Part shown: piece after piece, positions 1 to 9,197 of the stretch | Position numbering within the stretch: the first letter of the stretch is position 1 | Layout of the letters: every line of letters begins with the position of its first letter | Assembly (NCBI GenBank): GCA_021200555.1 | Contig: JAJQGK010000118.1 | Coordinates: 1-34,586, forward strand | Direction of reading: 5' to 3' | From: Clostridiales bacterium | GTDB lineage: Bacteria > Bacillota > Clostridia > Oscillospirales > Acutalibacteraceae | Length of the DNA: 34,586 bases | The notes under the pieces: generated by a model | Databases searched by the model: none | What the model was told of the DNA's origin: nothing | The model's input: the letters and a program-made list of their open reading frames with translations, nothing else | Translations under genes and position numbers: made by a program

Positions 1-31
1 TTATTAACCAAAAAAAGATTTATTTTTTTAC

Positions 32-60
32 TTGACAAACGAATAAGTCTGTATTATAAT
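32..60 (+). promoter_or_regulatory. sigma-A type promoter, TTGACA-N17-TATAAT, for the XRE gene
   Basis: TTGACA at 32-37 and TATAAT at 55-60 with exact 17-nt spacer, just upstream of ORF at 71. Confidence 0.75.
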
Positions 61-70
61 ATCATCTGAA

Positions 71-445
71 ATGGAGGACCTAAAAATGAGTTACACAAAA
101 TTTGGTGAGTTTATGCGAATCCTGCGGGTTCAGCATCATGAGGTAATGGGGGATGCTGCGAAGTTTCTCGGCGTATCAACACCGTTTTTGTCTGCTGTTG
201 AAAACGGAAAGAAAAACATACCGGCAGAGTGGTTTGATATTATATCGGCCCATTATTCTCTTGATGAAAAGCAAATTGCGGAAATGAAGCAAGCCGCAGA
301 AAACTCAAAGACACAAATCAAAATCACACTTGCAAAATCCGAAGATTATCAAAGAGAGGCCGCACTTCAATTTGCACGCTCATTTGAAGGAATCGATGAG
401 GATACAGCGGAAAAAATTATAAAAATTTTAAAGGAGAAAACATAA
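71..445 (+). CDS. XRE-family helix-turn-helix transcriptional regulator
   Basis: N-terminal HTH pattern (FGEFMRILRVQHHEVMGDAAKFLGVSTPFLSAVENGKKNIP). Confidence 0.8.
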   Translation: MEDLKMSYTKFGEFMRILRVQHHEVMGDAAKFLGVSTPFLSAVENGKKNIPAEWFDIISAHYSLDEKQIAEMKQAAENSKTQIKITLAKSEDYQREAALQFARSFEGIDEDTAEKIIKILKEKT

Positions 446-718
446 TGCCTTTATATTGGAAAAAAAGTTATTTAAATGTACCTCTCAATGAAAAAGGGAT
501 TGCAGAGCATGAAGATTGCGACTCAAAGTTGGACAATGTATTTCAGTAGAGCTTACTGAAGAAGAATATTCTCTTTTAAGTGATTTCTTTTGTGAAATGA
601 ATAAAAAATTTAGTATTATATATAATAGACATTTTTGAGGAAGAAACGCTCGAAAAAGACAACATCAACTCAGCTATTGAACTTCTGAACAATATATTTC
701 CAAGAGCTTCAAGGTAAA
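445..718 (+). pseudogene. eroded partner gene downstream of the XRE regulator
   Basis: MPLYWKKSYLNVPLNEKGIAEHEDCDSKLDN.. is interrupted; reading continues in other frames as SVELTEEEYSLLSDFFCEMNKKFSIIYNRHF and FEEETLEKDNINSAIELLNNIFPRASR. Confidence 0.5.
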
Positions 719-859
719 TTTACTTGAAGCTGAAAATAAATTAATGACGGCTTTTTTAAAGCAAAAAAATTAAATATGCCTGTTTACTTTGATTTTAAGG
801 AGATACAAATATGAAAAATACTTATTGCAGACAAAAATTTTTTAAGGGGATTAAAATAG

Positions 860-1138
860 ATGATTAACGGAAATCCAAATGACTTCTTATATGTGCTTTA
901 TTCAGGGCAAGACACTGTATATATATTTCATGGAATAAAATATTGGTTTCAAGGTTATACAACACCTAATGGTTTCCATATGGAAATTTTCCAATACCAA
1001 CCTCCGACAGAAGGATATACATGGGAATTTGACGCATCTTCTGCTGATGAGGGCAAAAAAGCATTTATAACGGCACCCATTTTCGAGGGCAAAACTTTTT
1101 GGGAAGTCGAGCAGGAGATCGAGTGGACAGATGAATAA
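860..1138 (+). CDS. hypothetical protein
   Basis: Intact 92-aa ORF overlapping the start of the next ORF; no family recognised. Confidence 0.5.
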   Translation: MINGNPNDFLYVLYSGQDTVYIFHGIKYWFQGYTTPNGFHMEIFQYQPPTEGYTWEFDASSADEGKKAFITAPIFEGKTFWEVEQEIEWTDE

Positions 1139-1490
1139 CATTGATTTTTATAAAGGCTTTGAAGGTGAACCGAAAATTGAGTTAAAAATTATCGAAGATT
1201 CAAATCTTGCTCTGCATATTTGGGACGGATATTTTTGCGACATTTTCAGCAATCCGGTTTTTCACGAAAAGGGCCGGACGGGTTTTACAAAGGACTATCA
1301 AGAGGGTGTAAGAACCTATGATAACGAAGGCACCCTGATTAATATTCCGGAATATCTCTCTGACTTGCGTACATATAGAGGCAATCGGTTTGAAATTGCA
1401 GAAACCTCCAAATGCTTAGATTTGATTTGCGACTTTTTAGAGTATGCAGAGAAGCAGAATTATACAGTCCTTGTAAGCCGGCAGTGTTAA
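1131..1490 (+). CDS. hypothetical protein
   Basis: Intact 119-aa ORF, translationally coupled to the preceding one. Confidence 0.5.
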   Translation: MNNIDFYKGFEGEPKIELKIIEDSNLALHIWDGYFCDIFSNPVFHEKGRTGFTKDYQEGVRTYDNEGTLINIPEYLSDLRTYRGNRFEIAETSKCLDLICDFLEYAEKQNYTVLVSRQC

Positions 1491-1646
1491 GCAACCGATG
1501 ATTAAATTACACCTGACGCAACGCCGCCGCATCCAAACGTATGCGAGAGCGGCTGAATTATCGGGAGGCGGGTAGTTACGAAAAAAAGTCTGTACAATTT
1601 TGGCTTTGTATTTTTTTCAATTTTAGTCAAAAAGATAAAATAATCA

Positions 1647-1675
1647 TTGAAATCCAAAATCGGTTATGTTATAAT
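1647..1675 (+). promoter_or_regulatory. promoter TTGAAA-N17-TATAAT upstream of the EF-G-like gene
   Basis: TTGAAA 1647-1652, TATAAT 1670-1675. Confidence 0.65.
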
Positions 1676-1756
1676 AGCAATGTTATGTGAAGTAAAAACA
1701 AAAAATATCAATATGCCCGGCTATTTTGCTTTACGGCATAAAGGGAGGAACTTACA

Positions 1757-3802
1757 TTGAAACTTTACAGCGCAGACAAAATCCGCAACATTGCCATAGC
1801 AGGACGCGGCGGCAGAGGAAAAACGACTCTTGCCGAAGCAATGCTTTATACAGCCGGCGCTACCGACAGGCTTGGCCGTGTTCTTGACGGAAATACGGTA
1901 ATGGATTATGATGCCGAGGAGAGAAGAAGAAAATCATCTGTCCAAATGGCAGTAGCTCCGATTGAATGGCTTGACACCAAAATCAATCTTATCGACACTC
2001 CCGGCGCATTTGACTTTGCGGGAGGCGCCGCAGAGGGCATGAGAGCGGCAGGCACGGCTCTTATCGTGCTTCAATCCGGCGGCGGCGTTGACGTAGGTGC
2101 AGAAAAGGCTTATAAGGCGGCTGTTAAAAACGGCAAGTCTGTTATTTTTGCTGTCACAAAGTGCGATGATGAAAACGGTCACTTTTTCAATACATTCGAC
2201 GCTCTTAAAGAGGAGTACGGCACTCCCGTCTGCCCTGTGGTTATCCCCAATATAGTAGACGGAAAAATCGATTGCTACATAGACTTTGCGGTAGGCAAGG
2301 CTTATAAATATGACGGAGGCAAAAGAACCGAGGTTCCCATGCCCCAGGGCGATAAAATCGACAGAATGAGAGAAGAGCTGTTTGAGGCTGTTGCCACAAC
2401 CGACGACGATCTTATGGAAAAATATTTCGGCGGCGAACCCTTCACACAGGATGAAATTTACAACGGTCTCAGTGCAGGAATTACCGACGGCTCTGTATAT
2501 CCCGTTATGGCCTGCTCCGGCTACACAACTGAGGCGGTTGACATCCTTCTTGATTCGATTGCCAACTTTGCTCCCTCCGCTGCCGCAAAAACAGGCGAAG
2601 GCGACTTAAAGTGCGATCCCGACGGCAATCTTGCGGCGATTTGCTTCAAATCCGTTGCGGATCCGTTTGTGGGAAAAATGTCATATATAAAGGTTGTTTC
2701 CGGTAAAATCACCCCAGACATGACTGCATACAACCCCAGGACGGCGGAAACCGTCAAAATAGGCAAGCTCCTTATACTCAGAGGCGGCAAGCAGGAGGAT
2801 ACGAACTGCATCACGGCGGGAGACATAGGCGTTCTCACAAAGCTTGCGGGCGTACACACAGGCGACACTCTTTGCAGCGAAAAGAACATAGTGGAGCTCA
2901 GCGGCGTAGACTTCCCCAAGCCCTGTCTTTCAATGGCGGTTAAGGTTCGCAAAAAGGGTGAAGAGGAAAAGGTTGCACAGGGTCTGCGCAGACTTATGAC
3001 CGAGGATCCCACAATCGACTTCTACACAAACGAAGAAACCAAGGAAATGATACTTGCCGGCATCGGTGAGCAGCACCTTGATATTATAGTGAACAAGCTT
3101 AAAACAAAATTCGGAGTTGAGGTTGATCTTACGACTCCCAAGGTTGCGTACAGAGAGACGATAAAGAAAAAGGTTGAGGTTCAGGGCAGACATAAAAAGC
3201 AGTCCGGCGGTCACGGTCAGTTCGGCGATGTTTGGATCAGATTCGAGCCCTGCGACAGTGAAGAGCTTGTGTTTGCCGAAGAGGTATTCGGCGGTTCCGT
3301 TCCCAAGAACTTCTTCCCCGCAGTTGAAAAGGGACTTAGAGAAAGCGTTCAGAAGGGTCTTGTGGCGGGCTATCCCGTAGTCGGAATAAAAGCCACTCTT
3401 TATGACGGCTCCTACCATCCCGTTGACTCCTCGGAAATGGCATTTAAAACAGCCGCTTCCCTTGCATTCAAAAAGCTTAATCCCGATGCAAATCCCGTAA
3501 TTCTTGAGCCTATCGGCACTTTGAACGCTTATATGCCCGATGAAAATCTCGGCGATATTATGGGCGACATCACAAAGAGACGAGGCAGAGTTTTAGGCAT
3601 GGGTCCTGCCGAAGAGCCTAAAATGCAAAAGCTTGAGGCTGAGGTTCCCATGGCTGAAATGGGTGATTTCTCCACCATTCTCCGCTCCGTCACCATAGGC
3701 AGAGGCTACTTTGATTTCGAGTTCTGCCGTTATGAGGAAGCTCCCGCATCTGTTGCCCAGAAGGTTATCGAGGATGCAAAGAAAAACGCAGAAGAGGAAT
3801 AA
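1757..3802 (+). CDS. elongation factor G-like translational GTPase (EF-G2 type)
   Basis: P-loop GRGGRGKT, DTPG box, EF-G domain II-V motifs (GGHGQFGDVWI, MGDITKRRGRVLGM); TTG start preceded by gggagg. Confidence 0.88.
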   Translation: MKLYSADKIRNIAIAGRGGRGKTTLAEAMLYTAGATDRLGRVLDGNTVMDYDAEERRRKSSVQMAVAPIEWLDTKINLIDTPGAFDFAGGAAEGMRAAGTALIVLQSGGGVDVGAEKAYKAAVKNGKSVIFAVTKCDDENGHFFNTFDALKEEYGTPVCPVVIPNIVDGKIDCYIDFAVGKAYKYDGGKRTEVPMPQGDKIDRMREELFEAVATTDDDLMEKYFGGEPFTQDEIYNGLSAGITDGSVYPVMACSGYTTEAVDILLDSIANFAPSAAAKTGEGDLKCDPDGNLAAICFKSVADPFVGKMSYIKVVSGKITPDMTAYNPRTAETVKIGKLLILRGGKQEDTNCITAGDIGVLTKLAGVHTGDTLCSEKNIVELSGVDFPKPCLSMAVKVRKKGEEEKVAQGLRRLMTEDPTIDFYTNEETKEMILAGIGEQHLDIIVNKLKTKFGVEVDLTTPKVAYRETIKKKVEVQGRHKKQSGGHGQFGDVWIRFEPCDSEELVFAEEVFGGSVPKNFFPAVEKGLRESVQKGLVAGYPVVGIKATLYDGSYHPVDSSEMAFKTAASLAFKKLNPDANPVILEPIGTLNAYMPDENLGDIMGDITKRRGRVLGMGPAEEPKMQKLEAEVPMAEMGDFSTILRSVTIGRGYFDFEFCRYEEAPASVAQKVIEDAKKNAEEE

Positions 3803-3932
3803 TCCCCTCGGAGATAAAATTACAACAACAAGAAAACCCGTCACTCAGGCGGCGGGTTACGCTTGTTTTAACAAAAATAAACATCATCATAAAAATGAAA
3901 GCCGGCAATTAAGTCGGCTTCAATATTTTTGC

Positions 3933-3965
3933 AAAAAAGGAAGGGCATTAAATCAATACCCTTCC
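3933..3965 (-). terminator. rho-independent terminator of the minus-strand small ORF
   Basis: On the minus strand: GGAAGGG..CCCTTCC stem followed by TTTTTT. Confidence 0.75.
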
Positions 3966-3984
3966 CAATTGAAAATTCGGAGAA

Positions 3985-4125
3985 TTATTCCGTCTCTTCC
4001 GTATCGCCCGTATCAGCCGCTGTCGTTGTTGTCTCAATTCCAAGATAGCTAAGTATCATGGCAAAATACTTACTCAGAAGCTGAGTGATATAGTCAATGT
4101 AAACTATAAATGCTGTAAGATCCAT
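3985..4125 (-). CDS. 46-aa small protein MDLTAFIVYIDYITQLLSKYFAMILSYLGIETTTTAADTGDTEETE
   Basis: Not in supplied ORF track. Has an RBS (aggtgc), a TTGAAA-N17-TAAAAT promoter and a dedicated intrinsic terminator. Confidence 0.75.
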   Translation of the reverse strand: MDLTAFIVYIDYITQLLSKYFAMILSYLGIETTTTAADTGDTEETE

Positions 4126-4151
4126 GTCTTGCACCTCGCTTTTTTTCTTTT

Positions 4152-4180
4152 ATTTTATCATGTGCTGCAAGTTTTTTCAA
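4152..4180 (-). promoter_or_regulatory. minus-strand promoter TTGAAA-N17-TAAAAT for the small ORF
   Basis: Plus-strand ATTTTA 4152-4157 and TTTCAA 4175-4180, 17 nt apart. Confidence 0.6.
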
Positions 4181-4228
4181 GTGTTTTCATAAAATTCATT
4201 GAGAAACGCCGAAAATATTTTCTCATCC

Positions 4229-4257
4229 TTGACATACAGAGTTCATACGGGTAAAAT
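4229..4257 (+). promoter_or_regulatory. promoter TTGACA-N17-TAAAAT
   Basis: TTGACA 4229-4234, TAAAAT 4252-4257, upstream of flavoprotein at 4356. Confidence 0.65.
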
Positions 4258-4355
4258 AATTCAGTAAGAAACCGTATTTGCATATAAATGCTTTATTATA
4301 AAAAAGGCGGGGTATATTCTGCTTTTACTTTACACAGAAAAGGAAATCCTATCTT

Positions 4356-5597
4356 ATGAGTCGAAAAATTCTTGCAATAATCGGCGGCGGCGCTTCGGGA
4401 ATGGCTGCGGCGGCAGAGGCTTCCGATTATGCCGATAACGACACGGAAATAATCATATACGAAAGACTGCCCACCGTGGGAAAAAAGCTCCTTGCCACGG
4501 GAAACGGCAGGTGCAACATTATGAATAAAAACGCCGATATAAAAATGTATTCCGGAGACACGGGACAGGCGGAAGCGGTTTTCAAAAATTATACGCCCCG
4601 AGACAATATTGAATTTTTTGAAAAAATGGGCTTGCGTTTTTCCGAGGAGGAGGACGGAAGGCTGTACCCTATGAGCTTTCGTGCGGCTTCTGTCCTGGAC
4701 GCTTTAAGGTTTGAGCTTGCAAACAGAAATATAAGAACCGTTACAGGCTGCAAAATCGAAAAAATCGAGAAAGACAAAGAGGGTTTTATTTTAAACGGCT
4801 CCGAAAAAGCAAATGCCGTTATCGTTGCGGGAGGCGGTAAATCCGCCAAGGTTCAGGGGTCGGACGGTTCATGCTTCGAGCTGCTTAAATCGCTGGGAGT
4901 AAAAATAAATCCAACCTTCCCGTCATTAACCGGAATTGTTATCAAAAAGAAAAACAAGGCTCTTAAAGGAATAAGGGCAAAGGGCGAAATTCTCATTGTG
5001 GACTCCGGGCGGGTCAAGGCATCCGCAAAGGGCGAACTTCAATATACCGATTACGGGATTTCCGGTATTCCCGCAATGAACGTATCAAGAGCGGTATCGG
5101 AGCATTTTGCACTTCATAAAAAAGGACAAATTTTAATGGCGGTAAACTGCATGCCCGATTTCTCCGCAGAGGAAATTTTTGACTACATAATACAGCGAAA
5201 AAAGTCCAATCCAAGCCTTAAATGCGAGGATTTGCTTTCAGGCGTTATGCCTAAGCAGCTGGGAATTGCAAAAATCGAAAAAGCGGGAATAAACAGATCG
5301 TCACCTTTAAGCTCCGTAACAAAAAGCTCAGCGGCGGCTTTAACGGAGATTTTAAATTCCGACATATTCGAAATAAGCGGCGTTTTGGGTTTTGACCACT
5401 CCAAGGTTACAGCCGGCGGCGCAGATTTGTCTTTTTTTGACAATGAAACCCTTGAGGCGAAAAAGCTGCCCGGACTTTTTGCCTGCGGAGAGGTTTTGAA
5501 TATCGACGGAATATGCGGAGGATATAATTTAGGCTGGGCGTGGAGCTCCGGAAGAGCCGCAGGAAAGGCTGCGGCGTTATATCTCGCACGCCGATAA
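4356..5597 (+). CDS. HI0933/BaiN-like NAD(P)/FAD-dependent oxidoreductase
   Basis: GGGASGMAAA dinucleotide-binding motif, GNGRCNIMN, C-terminal GLFACGEVLNIDGICGGYNLGWAWSSG. Confidence 0.88.
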   Translation: MSRKILAIIGGGASGMAAAAEASDYADNDTEIIIYERLPTVGKKLLATGNGRCNIMNKNADIKMYSGDTGQAEAVFKNYTPRDNIEFFEKMGLRFSEEEDGRLYPMSFRAASVLDALRFELANRNIRTVTGCKIEKIEKDKEGFILNGSEKANAVIVAGGGKSAKVQGSDGSCFELLKSLGVKINPTFPSLTGIVIKKKNKALKGIRAKGEILIVDSGRVKASAKGELQYTDYGISGIPAMNVSRAVSEHFALHKKGQILMAVNCMPDFSAEEIFDYIIQRKKSNPSLKCEDLLSGVMPKQLGIAKIEKAGINRSSPLSSVTKSSAAALTEILNSDIFEISGVLGFDHSKVTAGGADLSFFDNETLEAKKLPGLFACGEVLNIDGICGGYNLGWAWSSGRAAGKAAALYLARR

Positions 5598-5636
5598 ATA
5601 TTTGACATTTTTTATTATGGGACTTTGGTGAAAATT

Positions 5637-7232
5637 ATGCTGAGAATAAATGAGCTGTCCGTCTCCCTTGACGAACCGAAAGAAAATTTAAAAAAAGCTG
5701 CCGCCGGCGTAATCGGCGTAAATCCCGAGGATTTTCTGTCCTTTGAGGTTGTCAGGCAGTCTGTGGATTCACGGCAGAAAACCATCAGACTTGTATACTC
5801 CGTGGAGGTCGCTCTGCCCTTCGGTGAAGAGGATATTGCCGCAGGTTTTCCGAAAAATAAAGTTACACTTGTTGAAAAATACAAGTACGAGCTGCCCGAA
5901 AACAGAAGGACGTCATATCTGCGTCCCGTTATTGTGGGGTTCGGTCCCGCAGGAATGCTGTGCGGTCTTATGCTTGCAAAATCGGGACTTAAGCCTCTTA
6001 TCATAGAAAGAGGTCATGACGTTGACAGGCGAAAAAGGGACGTGTCCGATTTTTGGACGAAGCGAATACTCAACACAAATTCAAACGTTCAATTCGGCGA
6101 GGGCGGCGCAGGCACTTTTTCAGACGGCAAGCTTACAACGGGAATAAAGGATCCGCGGTGCAGAGAGGTATTTAATGTTCTTCACTCTCACGGGGCGCCG
6201 GACGATATTATGTATTCCGCAAGACCGCATATAGGCACGGATCTGTTATCGGGCATTGTGAAAAATATCCGCAGCGACATAATATCCATGGGCGGTGAAA
6301 TCAGATTCGGCTGCCGTCTTACCGACATCATATCGGCAAATGACTTTGTTCATGGCATTACAATCACCGATGAGAATGGCAAAAACGAGGACATTGAAAC
6401 GGACTGCGTTGTGCTTTGTATAGGTCATTCCGCAAGAGATACGGTTAAAATGCTTTTTGACAAGGGCGTTAAGATGGAGCAGAAGGCTTTTTCCGTAGGC
6501 ACGAGAATTGAGCATCCTCAGGAATTTATCAACAAGGCTCAATACGGTAAAATGTGGAACGATCCGAGACTGGGAGCAGCCGATTACAAGCTGTCCAATC
6601 ACCCTTTGCACGGCAGAGGCGGTTATACATTTTGTATGTGTCCGGGAGGAACCGTAGTAGCCGCTTCAAGTGAAGAGCGGGGAATGGTTGTAAACGGCAT
6701 GAGTGAGTATGCCAGAGACGGTGAAAACGCCAACGCCGCAATTCTTGTGGGGATTGAGCCGTCATACTTTGAGGATAATCACCCGCTGTCGGGAATTGAG
6801 CTGCAAAGGCAGATTGAAAGGGCGGGCTTTGAACACGGCGGATGTGATTATACCGCTCCGGCTCAGCTGCTGGGGGATTTTATCAGCGGAAGTCCGTCGT
6901 TAAAAGGCGGCAGCGTAAAGCCGACTTGTCCCACAGGCGTCACATATACGGATATGAGGGCCGTTCTTCCAAGGTATGTGACGGACACTATCGGCGAGGC
7001 AATAACGGCATTTGACAAAAAAATGCCGGGGTACGCCATGAAGGATGCCGTTTTTACGTTTCCCGAAAGCAGAAGCTCCTCCCCTGTCAGAATTTTAAGA
7101 GACGAATTTTTCCAAACTAACATAAGAGGTCTTTATCCCTGCGGCGAGGGAGCGGGATATGCGGGAGGCATTGTATCCGCAGCCGTTGACGGGATGCGCT
7201 GCGCCGAAGCGGTTCTGAATGATGAGACATAA
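5637..7232 (+). CDS. FAD-dependent dehydrogenase (COG2509-like)
   Basis: VIVGFGPAGMLCGLMLA, FGEGGAGTFSDGKL, GLYPCGEGAGYAGGIVSAA; ATG at 5637 is more likely than the TTG of the track. Confidence 0.85.
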   Translation: MLRINELSVSLDEPKENLKKAAAGVIGVNPEDFLSFEVVRQSVDSRQKTIRLVYSVEVALPFGEEDIAAGFPKNKVTLVEKYKYELPENRRTSYLRPVIVGFGPAGMLCGLMLAKSGLKPLIIERGHDVDRRKRDVSDFWTKRILNTNSNVQFGEGGAGTFSDGKLTTGIKDPRCREVFNVLHSHGAPDDIMYSARPHIGTDLLSGIVKNIRSDIISMGGEIRFGCRLTDIISANDFVHGITITDENGKNEDIETDCVVLCIGHSARDTVKMLFDKGVKMEQKAFSVGTRIEHPQEFINKAQYGKMWNDPRLGAADYKLSNHPLHGRGGYTFCMCPGGTVVAASSEERGMVVNGMSEYARDGENANAAILVGIEPSYFEDNHPLSGIELQRQIERAGFEHGGCDYTAPAQLLGDFISGSPSLKGGSVKPTCPTGVTYTDMRAVLPRYVTDTIGEAITAFDKKMPGYAMKDAVFTFPESRSSSPVRILRDEFFQTNIRGLYPCGEGAGYAGGIVSAAVDGMRCAEAVLNDET

Positions 7233-7295
7233 AACAGTTTCCGAACATATACCGAAAACCTTAAAAATTTATTCATAAATATTGCATTATTTCTG

Positions 7296-7324
7296 TTGAG
7301 TATTCCGACTGAATATGGTATAAT
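7296..7324 (+). promoter_or_regulatory. promoter TTGAGT-N17-TATAAT
   Basis: TTGAGT 7296-7301, TATAAT 7319-7324. Confidence 0.65.
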
Positions 7325-7357
7325 ATGTTGATAGAAAAGAAAACCGGAGGGTTTGAT

Positions 7358-9166
7358 ATGGGTTTTTATAAAAATTTATGTCCCGGCTGTATGAATGAAG
7401 TTGGCGATGCAGAGGTTTGTCCCTTCTGCGGATTTGACCTTAAAGCGGAGCAGCAGTCTCCTTTCCTTGCCTATGGTTCTGTAATTGCCGGCAAATACGT
7501 TATCGGCGATGTGCTTGAACAGAACAGCGAGGGCGTAACCTATTTGGGGCTTGACACTATCACCAACAACTGTGTCAGAGTCAGGGAATTTTTACCCTTT
7601 GAAATATGTACAAGAGAAAAAAATGAGCTGAAAATCACTCCGAACACCTCATATGATATTACTTATGAGAGCCTCCGCAAGGACTTTCTCTCCATGTGGC
7701 ACGCTCTTATGAAGCTTAAAAATTCCGACAATCTCATTTCCGTTCTCGATGTATTTGAAGCGAACAACACCGTATACGCCATTGCCGAAGCGGACGGAAA
7801 TATGACTCTTGCCGATTATCTCAGCGAAAACGGAAACACTCTATCCTGGGATACGGTAAAAGAAAAGCTTTTGCCCGTAACGGACGCCTTAACCGAAATA
7901 AACAATGCGGGACTCGTTCACGGCTGCATTTCTCCCGACACGTTGTTTTTGTGCGGCAACGGGAAATTCAAGCCCTGGGGCTTCAGCATACGGGACGAGA
8001 GAAAAGCGGAAAGAGTCATTTCCACAGACATCCGTCCGGGCTACGCCGCAATTGAGCAATACGCCAACGATATGCAGCTGACGCCCGCCACCGATGTTTA
8101 CGGATTTTGCGCAACTCTTTACAGGTGCGTTACGGGTTCTGTGCCTATTGATGCGGAAATACGTTCAAAGGAGGACACTCTTTCAATTCCCGCCGAATAT
8201 GCAAAGGAGCTTCCCGATTATGTTCTCCACGCCTTTTTAGGCGCAATGCAGGTTCAGCCGAAAACAAGGACACAGGATATTCAGTCCTTCAAATTCTCCC
8301 TGACAAGAGAGGGCTATGAAAGCCTGAAAGCGAAACAAAACGGTTTGAACAGCACCGTTTTGGTGGATCCCCTTTCAGATATCAAGCCCGGAGATTTAAA
8401 TTCTGAGCAAAAGACATCGACTGTTGTTTCTTCTTCAACTCCGGCAATTCCCGTTCTGAAAAAGGATGCCGTTGTCGAAAAGAAAAACAATACGGCTGCG
8501 ACAATCCTCATGTGCTTCAGCATAATTTTTGTTATGATAATTTTCTTCATATGTCTTGTGCTTACGGGCATAATAACAATTAACACGGGAGGGACCTCAA
8601 CCGCTCAGGTTGTGACCATGCCCGACTTTACGAACCGCTCAAAGGACGACGAGGCAATTGTGGAGGCGGCGGAAAAATACGGCTTTAACATAACTCTTCA
8701 GCCTGCTTCATCCTCAACCGTCAGCGAGGATCTCATTTTTGAGCAAAGTATAGCCGCAGGCACTCAGGTTGCCGTCGGTACGTCTCTCATATTAACATAC
8801 AGCAAGGGAGTTTCCACTGTAACCCTGCCGAACTTTATAGGAATGACGTTTACGGAAAGCGTATACTATCTGGGAAGGCTTAATCTCTCTTACAATATTG
8901 TGGAAAAGAAAAACACGGGATCGGGAACGGCCGGTCAGGTTGCCTCCATGACTCCCGCTGCCGGCTCCGTAGTTTACGAGGAAACCGAAATCACGCTTGA
9001 AATCTGGGGCGAGGTTGGGGGCACCGACAGCTCGTCCGGCACGGTAACAGGCTCCGATACGGGCAGCGAGATCACATCCTCGGATTCAATCTTAGACAGT
9101 ATTTACGGCAGCTTAAGCGACAGCGTCAGCAGCTTGAGAGATACAATTGAAAGCTTCCTTAACTGA
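7358..9166 (+). CDS. zinc-ribbon / protein-kinase-like (pseudokinase) / TM / PASTA-domain protein
   Basis: CPGCMNEVGDAEVCPFCGF zinc ribbon, kinase-like fold, TM segment, two PASTA-like repeats; ATG at 7358 preceded by ggaggg. Confidence 0.8.
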   Translation: MGFYKNLCPGCMNEVGDAEVCPFCGFDLKAEQQSPFLAYGSVIAGKYVIGDVLEQNSEGVTYLGLDTITNNCVRVREFLPFEICTREKNELKITPNTSYDITYESLRKDFLSMWHALMKLKNSDNLISVLDVFEANNTVYAIAEADGNMTLADYLSENGNTLSWDTVKEKLLPVTDALTEINNAGLVHGCISPDTLFLCGNGKFKPWGFSIRDERKAERVISTDIRPGYAAIEQYANDMQLTPATDVYGFCATLYRCVTGSVPIDAEIRSKEDTLSIPAEYAKELPDYVLHAFLGAMQVQPKTRTQDIQSFKFSLTREGYESLKAKQNGLNSTVLVDPLSDIKPGDLNSEQKTSTVVSSSTPAIPVLKKDAVVEKKNNTAATILMCFSIIFVMIIFFICLVLTGIITINTGGTSTAQVVTMPDFTNRSKDDEAIVEAAEKYGFNITLQPASSSTVSEDLIFEQSIAAGTQVAVGTSLILTYSKGVSTVTLPNFIGMTFTESVYYLGRLNLSYNIVEKKNTGSGTAGQVASMTPAAGSVVYEETEITLEIWGEVGGTDSSSGTVTGSDTGSEITSSDSILDSIYGSLSDSVSSLRDTIESFLN

Positions 9167-9197
9167 TAAAAATTTTATGATATATGAAAAGAGTGGA

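Noticed and set aside
1497-1580. Third full MITE copy
   Set aside because: Only the left end resembles the family; the rest, with a GCCGCCGCAT/ATGCGAGAGCGGC hairpin, does not align clearly.
1934-3844. Several long minus-strand ORFs opposite the EF-G gene (for example 2521-3012 and 2930-3418)
   Set aside because: Antisense shadow ORFs of a well-conserved gene; no recognisable family.
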